From JAZDJP01 sp043803805 (GTDB lineage Bacteria; Planctomycetota; JAZDJP01), in contig JAZDJP010000145.1 of the NCBI GenBank assembly GCA_043803805.1, positions 1-41,050 of the forward strand: a stretch of 41,050 nt of DNA. Direction: 5' to 3'. The notes under the pieces were generated by a model. It was not told the DNA's origin. It ran no database searches and worked only from the letters and a program-made list of their open reading frames with translations. A program made the position numbers and the translations under genes. Every line of letters starts with the position of its first letter. The first letter of the stretch is position 1. Shown here one piece after another: positions 1 to 6,119 of this stretch.

Positions 1-668
1 AAAAAAACGGCCAGAACGGTCGCGAACACCGTGAGGTACCCCAGCGTCCCCCACAGCCGGGGGGTGGCGTCGAACCGCGTCGTCTCGAAAAACACGAAAG
101 GCACCGCGACGAGCGCCGACACCCCGATCTGGACCCCCGACAAAATCACCACATCATGTCGCGCCGCCCACCGTCCCATGAACCAGATCTGGAAGGCGAA
201 GGCAACCGAGCAGACCAAAGCCAGAACGTCCCCAAGGGCGCGCCCCTCCCCCGACGGTTGACTGAGAAACCGGACGCCCAGGACACACAAGACAACGCCC
301 CCCGCGACCCGTCCGGAGGGAAGGCGCCGGCCGGCGACGGCATCTATCAGGGGCACAAGGATGACCACCAGACCGGTCAGAAACCCCACACGGGTGGCGT
401 CCGTGAGGGCGAGGGCCACCGTCTGGAGTTCGAACCCGATGATATAAAACAGGCCGATGACGGCGCCGGGAAGGAGCGTCTCCCGCCGGAACCCGCCCCG
501 GCGGACCCACATCACCGGGGCGAACAGCGCCGCCGCGATGACGAACCGGACCAGCACGAAGAGAAAGGGCGAAATATCGTTGGTGGCGTCGCGAACGAGC
601 GCGAAGGACGTGCCCCAAAAGACGCAGAGCCCCAGCAACACCGCCTCGCCGGCCGGGCGGCCTTTCAT
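1..668 (-). CDS. EamA/DMT-family transporter, C-terminus beyond the window
   Basis: Reading the minus strand from the ATG at 668 gives 222 codons with no stop before base 1, so the C-terminus is missing. The protein is strongly hydrophobic, with about seven membrane segments visible. The N-terminus (MKGRPAGEAVLLGLCVFWGT) has the LLGLCVFWG(T/S)S-F pattern of the first helix of drug/metabolite transporters of the EamA family. These are inner-membrane exporters, usually ten helices in two repeats, with diverse and often unknown small substrates. The ATG overlaps the TGA of hpf (ATGA), so it is probably translated by coupling with that gene. The substrate cannot be guessed from the sequence. Confidence 0.85.
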   Translation of the reverse strand, partial: MKGRPAGEAVLLGLCVFWGTSFALVRDATNDISPFLFVLVRFVIAAALFAPVMWVRRGGFRRETLLPGAVIGLFYIIGFELQTVALALTDATRVGFLTGLVVILVPLIDAVAGRRLPSGRVAGGVVLCVLGVRFLSQPSGEGRALGDVLALVCSVAFAFQIWFMGRWAARHDVVILSGVQIGVSALVAVPFVFFETTRFDATPRLWGTLGYLTVFATVLAVF

Positions 669-1012
669 TCGTCCGTTCTCCGGAACTTCACCTTCCGGGC
701 CTCGCGGATGCGGTTGTCCTTGAGCCGCGTCTTCCGGTGGCGCAGGCGTTGGGCCAGTTTGTCCGTCACGCGATCAATGGCGGCATAGAGATCGCGCTCG
801 GCGTCCTCGGCGTGGATGTCCGGGCCCGGGAACGCCAGATGCACCTTCGCGATGTAGGCCTTCTGAGGGCTCCGGGCATGATCGTGCAGGAGGGCGACAT
901 GCGCACCAACGACGCGGCCGGAGATGTGTTCGAGCCGGCCCACCTTTTCCTCGACGTACGCCCGGATGGCATCCGTCATCTCAACGTGCTGGAAGCTGAT
1001 GTGAATCTCCAT
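665..1012 (-). CDS. hpf: Ribosome hibernation-promoting factor, short form (HPF/RaiA/YfiA family)
   Basis: 115 aa. It begins MEIHISFQHVEMTDAIRAYV and contains EEKVGRLEHI and the DLYAAIDRVTDKLAQRLRHR segment, the classic beta-alpha fold and helix of this family. It binds the 30S decoding region and silences or dimerises ribosomes in stationary phase. The length fits the short form; the C-terminal dimerisation domain of long HPF is absent. The frame is open upstream to 1105, but homology starts at the ATG at 1012, which follows an AAGGGGGAA stretch. The start lies inside the 3' end of rlmN (32-base overlap) and the stop overlaps the transporter start. Expression is therefore tied to a 23S rRNA methyltransferase, a sensible ribosome-related pairing. 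Confidence 0.93.
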   Translation of the reverse strand: MEIHISFQHVEMTDAIRAYVEEKVGRLEHISGRVVGAHVALLHDHARSPQKAYIAKVHLAFPGPDIHAEDAERDLYAAIDRVTDKLAQRLRHRKTRLKDNRIREARKVKFRRTDE

Positions 1013-2090
1013 GGAAATTCCCCCTTCGTTTTTCCGTCTCCGCCAATCGGAGCTGGCCGCAGGCCGCCCGGATGTCGGGCCCGCGCGACCGCCGCAAATG
1101 AACATTCACGCCGGCCGTCCGCAGGGCCTCCTGGAACCCCAGGGCCGCCGCGGCCTCAGGGCGCCGGTAGGGCAATCCCTGAACCGCATTGTAACGGATT
1201 AAATTCACGTTGGCACGAAGCTTCCTCGCGGTTTTTGCGAGGGCCGCGGCATGTCCCGGACGGTCGTTCACCCCGGCGAGAAGCACATACTCGAGCGTCA
1301 CCTCCCGCCCGGTCTTCTTGAAAAAATCCCCCGCGGCGTCCAGGACCTCCCCCAGCGAAAAATGTTCCGCCCAGGGGATGAGCTCCCGCCGGAGCCGGTC
1401 ATCCGGGGCGTGAAGGGAGACGGCCAGATTGATCCCGAGATCCTCCTCCGCCAGAGCCCGGATGCGGTCCGGAATGCCGACGGTGGAAATCGTGATGCGC
1501 CGGGCGCCCAGGCCGAACACCCGGGGATCCCGCAGGACGCGAACGGCCGCGACAACCTCCTGATAATTGGCCAGAGGCTCCCCCATCCCCATGAAAACGA
1601 TGTTCGTCAGGCGCTTTTGGCCGGCCGCGAGGTCGCGGTCAAGAAGCCAGACCTGCTCCACGATCTCCCCGGCGAACAGGTTTCCCTGAAGCCCCGCGCG
1701 GCCGCTCGCGCAGAACCGGCACCCGACGGGACACCCCGCCTGGGAACTGACGCAGGCCGTGCGGCGGTCTTCCTCGGGAATCATCACCGTCTCGACGGAA
1801 CGCCCCCCGGAAAATTCGATGAGGAGTTTCCGGGTCCCGTCACGGCTCTCCTCCTGCCGGGCAATCCGTCCCGCGAGGAAAACCGCGCGTTCGGCCAGAG
1901 TCTTCCGATCCCCGAAGGGAAGATTCATCATCTTCGCGGGATCGTCCACGTGGCGCCGGTACACCCACTCCAGAATCTGCTTCGCGCGGAAAGGCTTCCA
2001 GCCCCATTCGCGAACAACCGTCTCCGCGGCCACCCCGTCGAGGCCGAGAAAATGGATCTTCCCGGATGGTTTTAATTCGCTCAGACTCAC
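981..2090 (-). CDS. rlmN: 23S rRNA (adenine-2503-C2)/tRNA adenine-37 methyltransferase RlmN, radical SAM
   Basis: 369 aa from the GTG at 2090, preceded by GGGGGA; the frame stays open to 2168 but the extra residues have no family look. RlmN is a cytoplasmic dual-specificity radical SAM enzyme that methylates A2503 of 23S rRNA and A37 of some tRNAs. Visible motifs are the 4Fe-4S cysteines CPVGCRFC (C120, C124, C127), the SAM-binding GMGEPL, the upstream TACVSSQAG cysteine and the C-terminal RAACGQL cysteine that carries the methyl group. Length is normal for the family (about 350-390). The gene heads a minus-strand group with hpf and an EamA transporter, overlapping hpf by 32 bases. Confidence 0.96.
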   Translation of the reverse strand: MSLSELKPSGKIHFLGLDGVAAETVVREWGWKPFRAKQILEWVYRRHVDDPAKMMNLPFGDRKTLAERAVFLAGRIARQEESRDGTRKLLIEFSGGRSVETVMIPEEDRRTACVSSQAGCPVGCRFCASGRAGLQGNLFAGEIVEQVWLLDRDLAAGQKRLTNIVFMGMGEPLANYQEVVAAVRVLRDPRVFGLGARRITISTVGIPDRIRALAEEDLGINLAVSLHAPDDRLRRELIPWAEHFSLGEVLDAAGDFFKKTGREVTLEYVLLAGVNDRPGHAAALAKTARKLRANVNLIRYNAVQGLPYRRPEAAAALGFQEALRTAGVNVHLRRSRGPDIRAACGQLRLAETEKRRGNFHGDSHQLPAR

Positions 2091-2111
2091 AAATCCCCCA
2101 CACCACGCAAT

Positions 2112-2143
2112 CCGCTCATGGTGAGCCCCGTCGAACCATGAGC
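2112..2143 (-). repeat. Palindromic TTCGAC-type intergenic repeat, copy 1 (CATGG variant)
   Basis: On the minus strand this reads GCTCATGG, a TTCGACGGGGCTC-like loop, then CCATGAGCGG. Arms of 8 bp pair perfectly. It matches the copies at 2164 and 3845, but both arms have changed together (CATGG with CCATG instead of CATCC with GGATG), so pairing is kept. It lies just upstream of rlmN, inverted relative to copy 2. The family resembles short palindromes scattered between genes in many bacterial genomes; its function is unknown. Confidence 0.7.
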
Positions 2144-2163
2144 CGCACCCTTGCCATTTCAAA

Positions 2164-2193
2164 CTCATCCTTCGACACGCTCAGGACGAGCGG
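2164..2193 (+). repeat. Palindromic TTCGAC-type intergenic repeat, copy 2
   Basis: Reads CTCATCCTTCGACACGCTC then AGGACGAGCGG. The arms pair with one mismatch. It sits 20 bases from copy 1 in the opposite orientation, between the divergent rlmN and inositol-monophosphatase family genes. The GAAATCCCCTTGCCG stretch some 30 bases further on is loosely matched after the copy at 3845. Confidence 0.7.
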
Positions 2194-2264
2194 ACTTCAT
2201 GTAACCTGTCCGGGGAAATCCCCTTGCCGCCGGGCCATATTAATGTTAAAAATCAAACCCTTCC

Positions 2265-3056
2265 ATGAAAAACGGCAACGGCATCCCGAACGGGGCGTTC
2301 GAATTCGCGGGAAAACTCGCCCGCGACGCCGGGAAATTCCTCCACTCGCGGTTCACCCGGCCCGCCGTCCGCGGCCGATGGAAGGGCCTCCGCCACCTCC
2401 AGATCCAGGAGGACCGGCTCACGGACGCCCTCATCCGGAAACGCATCCGGAAGGCTTTCCCCGACCACACCCTCACGACGGAGGAAAGCGGAACGTCCGG
2501 GCGGCAGGCGTATCGGTGGATCGTGGATCCCCTGGACGGCACCCACAACTACGCCCGGCGGATGCCCTGGTACTGCGTCTCGATTGCGCTGGTCCGAGGG
2601 GATGAATTCCTGGTCGGCGCGCTCGACTTCCCGGAGTTCGGATGGACGCTCACGGCCGCGAAGGGCCGCGGGGCTTTTTTAAACGGAAAACCCCTGAGGG
2701 TCTCCCGGGTGCGAGACCTCATGAAGGCCTGCGTCGCGTTCGACAGCGGGCTGACGTCAACCTCCCTCCACGCCAAAACGCTCATCCCGGTGGCCAACGC
2801 CGTTTTTCTCATGCGGATGACCGGCTCGACGGCCATGAACCTCGCGCTGGTGGCGATGGGGAAGGCCGACATCTTCATGGATTTCGACAGTTACGCCTGG
2901 GACCACGCCGCCGGGGTGCTCATCGTCCGGGAGGCGGGCGGAATTGTTACTTCGATCAACGGCGTCCCCGTCCGTCCCGATTCCGCGGAGATCATCGCAA
3001 CGAACGGAATTCTTCACGACAAAACGCTGAAACTCCTCCGCCGCATCACCCGGTAA
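2265..3056 (+). CDS. Inositol monophosphatase family protein
   Basis: 263 aa. It carries the full metal-binding signature of the Mg2+-dependent inositol monophosphatase superfamily: TEESG (about residues 71-75), WIVDPLDGTHNYAR (85-98) and WDHAAGVLIVREAGG (about 216-230). The size is typical. Such enzymes hydrolyse phosphomonoesters such as inositol-1-phosphate, histidinol phosphate or 3'-phosphoadenosine phosphate, and the sequence alone does not choose between them. It is transcribed divergently from rlmN and stands alone. There is no clear ribosome-binding site before the ATG at 2265, so the start is less certain than the identity. Confidence 0.92.
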   Translation: MKNGNGIPNGAFEFAGKLARDAGKFLHSRFTRPAVRGRWKGLRHLQIQEDRLTDALIRKRIRKAFPDHTLTTEESGTSGRQAYRWIVDPLDGTHNYARRMPWYCVSIALVRGDEFLVGALDFPEFGWTLTAAKGRGAFLNGKPLRVSRVRDLMKACVAFDSGLTSTSLHAKTLIPVANAVFLMRMTGSTAMNLALVAMGKADIFMDFDSYAWDHAAGVLIVREAGGIVTSINGVPVRPDSAEIIATNGILHDKTLKLLRRITR

Positions 3057-3097
3057 CCGGCGGCGGCCGTTCCGACACCCCTTCGAATCCATCCGCC

Positions 3098-3274
3098 CTA
3101 GCGCATCCGCCCCGCCGCCCAAAGCGCGACAAGACCTCCCGCAATGACGGCGAGAACGCCCGGGATCATCGCCCCATCGCCATAGACGACGGCCACACCC
3201 CCGAGGGGAATCGCGATGACGCCGGCGGCGATGACGAGGCAGGCGCCGAGGAATATCACTTCATGTTTGCCCAT
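3098..3274 (-). CDS. Small membrane protein, 58 aa
   Basis: The start is the ATG at 3274, directly after AGGAGGTGGGGC, a strong ribosome-binding site; the longer upstream frame has no membrane character. The protein starts MGKHEVIFLGACLVIAAGVI and has two hydrophobic segments separated by a short glycine-rich turn, ending AAGRMR. It is not recognised as a known family. It is the last of the run of small membrane-protein genes on this strand and converges with the inositol-monophosphatase gene 41 bases away. Confidence 0.7.
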   Translation of the reverse strand: MGKHEVIFLGACLVIAAGVIAIPLGGVAVVYGDGAMIPGVLAVIAGGLVALWAAGRMR

Positions 3275-3296
3275 GCCCCACCTCCTGTTTCGCTGG

Positions 3297-3644
3297 TTAT
3301 CGGTTCCGTGTCTCCACCTTCGGGACTGGCGACCGGTCACGTTGTGAACCGGGACTACTTGATGGAGAGGCGTCACTCCCACTGAAAAACCAAAGCATTA
3401 CCAACACCACAACGGACAGGCCGCCAAATCCCCCCACCTTTCCCGCCGTGGATCCTCGACTCGTCAACCCCAGGATCGCCGCAATCAGTTCGACCAACAA
3501 AATGCCCCAGACGACGCCTTCCGGATCAACGAACCGCCGGTCCTGCAAATACGGATGAAACGCAAGCAACAGCGCAAGCCCCACAATCCCAAATACAAAC
3601 AAAGCCAACGCGGTTTTCGGGAAACCTCTTACCGCTGAATTCAT
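3297..3644 (-). CDS. Small membrane protein, 115 aa
   Basis: The start is the ATG at 3644 after AAAGGAGACCAAA, an excellent ribosome-binding site. The product begins MNSAVRGFPKTALALFVFGI and has three hydrophobic stretches (about residues 10-30, 45-63 and 75-90) followed by a polar Ser/Pro/Arg-rich tail (SGSDASPSSSPGSQRDRSPV). No family is recognised. It belongs to the minus-strand series of short membrane-protein genes and is 22 bases upstream of the 58-aa gene. Confidence 0.7.
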   Translation of the reverse strand: MNSAVRGFPKTALALFVFGIVGLALLLAFHPYLQDRRFVDPEGVVWGILLVELIAAILGLTSRGSTAGKVGGFGGLSVVVLVMLWFFSGSDASPSSSPGSQRDRSPVPKVETRNR

Positions 3645-3660
3645 TTTGGTCTCCTTTCTG

Positions 3661-3828
3661 TCATTCCCGTGGTTTCGGATCGGTGCGGCGACATTCGACC
3701 ACCGCCGCCGCGAGCACGCAAAGCCCGGCAGAAACTCCAAAGCCGACCGCTGCACCATGATTCTTGTCGGCGCTCGTACCGAACGCAAGCGCAGCGAACA
3801 CGACGGCGAGCAAAAAATATCTTGTCAT
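3661..3828 (-). CDS. Small membrane/exported protein, 55 aa
   Basis: The start is the ATG at 3828 because AGGAGGG lies 8 bases before it; the in-frame ATG at 3849 would place that site inside the gene. It begins MTRYFLLAVVFAALAFGTSA, which could be a membrane helix or a signal peptide. A second hydrophobic stretch (VGFGVSAGLCVLAAAVV) and a charged end (ECRRTDPKPRE) follow. No known family. It is only 16 bases before the 115-aa gene, in the same run. Confidence 0.65.
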   Translation of the reverse strand: MTRYFLLAVVFAALAFGTSADKNHGAAVGFGVSAGLCVLAAAVVECRRTDPKPRE

Positions 3829-3844
3829 TGTTGTTTCCCTCCTG

Positions 3845-3874
3845 CTCATCCTTCGACGGGCTCAGGATGAGCGG
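3845..3874 (+). repeat. Palindromic TTCGAC-type intergenic repeat, copy 3
   Basis: Reads GCTCATCCT, a TCGACGGGCTC loop, then AGGATGAGC. The 9-bp arms pair perfectly. It lies between the YcxB-like gene and the 55-aa gene, so in a transcript of the minus-strand cluster it would form a hairpin just before the 55-aa gene's ribosome-binding site. Confidence 0.75.
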
Positions 3875-3929
3875 TTTGATCATTTCGCAACGGATATTTC
3901 CTTGCCGTTTCTCACAAGATTTCACAACG

Positions 3930-4496
3930 TCAGCGGTGAGGTTCGGCGACCTTGTGAGCCGCAACCTCCGCCGCCTGGTTCGGCTCCGCATCTTTCAACG
4001 CCTGTTTGATTTCGGCGCAGGAACACTCTGATTTTGGGATGCCCACGTAGACTTGATCTCCATGTAAGAGATGGCAACCACTCGCTGTTTCCACAACGGC
4101 ATCTATGAAGGGAAGTTTGAATGTCTGACTCATCTGTCCTCCGCAGAGGATGATTTCCCCTTTGGCGATCTCGATTGTTCGGGATCCCCAGCTCTCCTCG
4201 GGTTCTTTTTCAAGTATCTTCCTCGGTACATTGAGTGCGATGTATCGGAACACTGTATACAGCACGAGCGCAAGAAGAGGGATGTAAATCATGAGGGAAA
4301 TGACGAGAGTCATGATGGGTGATGATAGCCCATTGTGTAATACTATCGGCGGCTTCAGCCACGTATACAGGCAGGCAAGTGCTAGCGCAACGAGAACAAG
4401 TAGTCGGCGCATACGCCGCCACTTGCCGGATTGTTTCAGGAATTCAACTGAAAGCCTAGATGCCTGCTCCAGTGTGATATTGTATTCCTTCTTCAT
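3930..4496 (-). CDS. YcxB-like membrane protein
   Basis: 188 aa, starting at an ATG preceded by GAGGAGAGAAA. The N-terminal cytoplasmic part (MKKEYNITLEQASRLSVEFL) is followed by two membrane helices (about residues 30-48 and 60-88). Then comes a soluble domain with the pattern TIEIAKGEIIL ... FIDAVVETASGCHLLHGDQVYVGIPKSECS, like the C-terminal domain of YcxB-type proteins, which ends in an IPK-containing strand and a final helix. The function of that family is not known. It is the most recognisable member of the small membrane-protein run and is followed by an intergenic palindromic repeat. Confidence 0.75.
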   Translation of the reverse strand: MKKEYNITLEQASRLSVEFLKQSGKWRRMRRLLVLVALALACLYTWLKPPIVLHNGLSSPIMTLVISLMIYIPLLALVLYTVFRYIALNVPRKILEKEPEESWGSRTIEIAKGEIILCGGQMSQTFKLPFIDAVVETASGCHLLHGDQVYVGIPKSECSCAEIKQALKDAEPNQAAEVAAHKVAEPHR

Positions 4497-4526
4497 TTTC
4501 TCTCCTCTGTTGCCGAACGGTGGCGT

Positions 4527-4877
4527 TCAGCCTGAGCCGCGCTTCGCGGCGATAGGCCGCGACGCCGGGTTGGGCCTTGCCTTTCTCATTGGTTTCAGTT
4601 CCTTCTCCCAGTTCTCCTTCAACTGTGGAGAGAAGGGAACTATCGCAGTTGCGAAGATGTCCTCAACTCTGTTTTCCAGAAAGTCGAGGTGAATGTTGTG
4701 ATTCGCCAGTGCTCCCTCGTCCATCTGCGACGCATCCCTATGCACGCCCCTCGTGTACTCCTCAAAGATGCCGCCAACCAGACCGTCGGTATGGCCGTGC
4801 ATGTAGTCACCTGCACGGAGACTACGGCCAATAAGGATTCCAACGACTATGCATGAGATACCAACCACAACCATCAT
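4527..4877 (-). CDS. Single-helix membrane-anchored protein, 116 aa
   Basis: The start is the ATG at 4877 (MMVVVGISCIVVGILIGRSL), 7 bases after AGAGGAA; the long upstream frame overlaps the preceding gene out of phase. One N-terminal membrane helix is followed by about 95 mostly polar residues with acidic and basic patches (EEYTRGVHRDASQMDEG; LKPMRKARPNPASRPIAAKR). The soluble part would face the cytoplasm or periplasm depending on helix orientation. It matches no family I recognise. It lies 14 bases from the 192-aa gene upstream and 30 from the YcxB-like gene downstream. Confidence 0.65.
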   Translation of the reverse strand: MMVVVGISCIVVGILIGRSLRAGDYMHGHTDGLVGGIFEEYTRGVHRDASQMDEGALANHNIHLDFLENRVEDIFATAIVPFSPQLKENWEKELKPMRKARPNPASRPIAAKRGSG

Positions 4878-4891
4878 CGTCACGTTCCTCT

Positions 4892-5470
4892 TTATAAAAC
4901 GGTTCCGCTCGAATACGGAACTCTTGTGAAACCTGAAATCTCTTCGGCCAGACGAATCGCCATCTTCTCGGAGACATTCACTGTGGCGACGGGCAAAATC
5001 CCGGTCGCCGGGCCCTCCAGGCATACGGCGTACCGCGGCCCTGTGCGGAAACTCCCGCCGCTTGTGATCCGGACGGCCGTGAAATCCCGCATGGCATGTT
5101 CCCGGGAACTTGCCCAGAAAAGAAAGCGCCGCCAAATCACGATCGTACCGGCCTGACGGTCCAGAATCGTTCCCTGGCGCATGAAAAGAAAGCACGCCCC
5201 CACGATGGCGAACCCCACGGACATCCCGCAAGATACCACATAGATGACCGGCAAAAACAACCGCTCCCATCCCCGAAGCTTCGAAATGCTGGGAATTGTC
5301 TCCCCACAGAAAAAAAGCAAAAATATCATCACCACTCCAACCACCAGAAACGGGAATCCGATGATCACGTCTCCCACGCCCCACGGATCGCGGAGACTCA
5401 TCCGGTTCCCATTTTTGTCCACGCGGGGACCTCGTGACATCAACCCCGTCCCAACACAGAAACCTCCCAT
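4892..5470 (-). CDS. Membrane protein with PH-like C-terminal domain, 192 aa
   Basis: The start is the ATG at 5470 following GGAAGGGAG. Residues 1-30 are polar, two hydrophobic segments follow (about 33-55 and 68-95). Then comes a soluble domain beginning LDRQAGTIVIWRRF and ending VSEKMAIRLAEEISGFTRVP. The arrangement (a membrane hairpin, then an LDR.AGT.....R... strand, then a final helix naming AEEI) resembles bacterial membrane proteins with a PH-like fold, but this is a visual impression. No catalytic motif. It is closely spaced with its neighbours, consistent with one transcript. Confidence 0.65.
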   Translation of the reverse strand: MGGFCVGTGLMSRGPRVDKNGNRMSLRDPWGVGDVIIGFPFLVVGVVMIFLLFFCGETIPSISKLRGWERLFLPVIYVVSCGMSVGFAIVGACFLFMRQGTILDRQAGTIVIWRRFLFWASSREHAMRDFTAVRITSGGSFRTGPRYAVCLEGPATGILPVATVNVSEKMAIRLAEEISGFTRVPYSSGTVL

Positions 5471-5484
5471 GACCGCTCCCTTCC

Positions 5485-5745
5485 TTACGCCTTCAATTTC
5501 GGCGCGGAACGCGACGCAACCTGCAAGACGTTGTTGGCTATATCTGCATCCCGCATGATGTCCCGATAAACACTCAAGACCAAGAAAACAAGACCGGTTA
5601 CAAACGTTAGAGGACCAATTATGAACGAGCATAGATTTGCCACAATGGCAGGAAAGAGTAGCGAACATTTCTCAAGCCCGGCGAGAACAAGAGTCAGACC
5701 GACGCCTATCGTCATGATCAAGATCGATCCCACGTACTTTCTCAT
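5485..5745 (-). CDS. Small membrane protein, 86 aa
   Basis: The ATG at 5745 follows GAGGGATAGAAT. The product begins MRKYVGSILIMTIGVGLTLV and has two membrane helices (about residues 5-22 and 30-58, the latter long enough to bend), followed by a short polar tail (YRDIMRDADIANNVLQVASR). No family recognised. It is the second gene of the run of short membrane-protein genes, 14 bases before the 192-aa gene. Confidence 0.7.
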   Translation of the reverse strand: MRKYVGSILIMTIGVGLTLVLAGLEKCSLLFPAIVANLCSFIIGPLTFVTGLVFLVLSVYRDIMRDADIANNVLQVASRSAPKLKA

Positions 5746-5771
5746 ATTCTATCCCTCCGTGATAAATTCGT

Positions 5772-6030
5772 TTACGGCGGAGATTTTGCACACGGAGCAC
5801 CGCGTCGCCCCCGACGCTTGCTCTGCAGTTCCGTTTTCTTTTCTTGCGCCGCTCTCCACTGAAACAGCCCGTCCAAGAGAAGGGCTCCACAAAAACCGAT
5901 CACAACATACTCCGTGGAGCACGGGGCGTATTTCAAGAAAACCGTCTCCACCAGCGCCAGAAACAGGACAAATCCCCCCGTATCTCACCCGCCAGTTAAA
6001 CAAACCTACGGATACGATATTTCTTTTCAT
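5772..6030 (-). pseudogene. Small membrane-protein gene with apparent +1 frameshift in a G6 run
   Basis: An AAGGAGG site precedes the ATG at 6030, and the first 19 codons read MKRNIVSVGLFNWRVRYGG. The frame then loses all membrane character. Removing one G from the six-G run (5974-5979) joins it to a second frame reading FVLFLALVETVFLKYA, then YVVIGFCGALLLDGLF, then a basic tail ending in TAA at 5772. The repaired product is 85 aa with two membrane helices, like its neighbours, and the span (259 bases) is exactly one base over a multiple of three. It is either a sequencing/assembly error, a real inactivation or a slippage site. It is the first gene after the promoter-like motif at 6074-6106. 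Confidence 0.7.
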
Positions 6031-6073
6031 CGTGCTCATCCTCCTTACTTATTGTCCGACGTAGTTTCACATA

Positions 6074-6106
6074 TGTAAGGAGACAATCCCCCCCCGTTTT
6101 GTCACA
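6074..6106 (-). promoter_or_regulatory. ECF-type promoter-like motif upstream of the small membrane-protein run
   Basis: On the minus strand it reads TGTGACAAA, 16 bases including eight consecutive G, then TCCTTACA. Nearly the same pair of elements, one base closer together, stands before the ECF sigma gene (11108-11139). It lies in the gap between the TPR gene and the ATG at 6030. If the downstream element is the -10, the leader would be about 40 bases. Two copies next to the same sigma-factor cluster suggest the target of that sigma factor. Confidence 0.5.
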
Positions 6107-6119
6107 TGAATTCCATGAT

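Noticed and set aside
5749..6039. 96-codon frame as an intact gene
   Set aside because: After 19 codons it has no membrane or domain character, while a shifted frame gives two clear helices; treated as a frameshifted gene instead.
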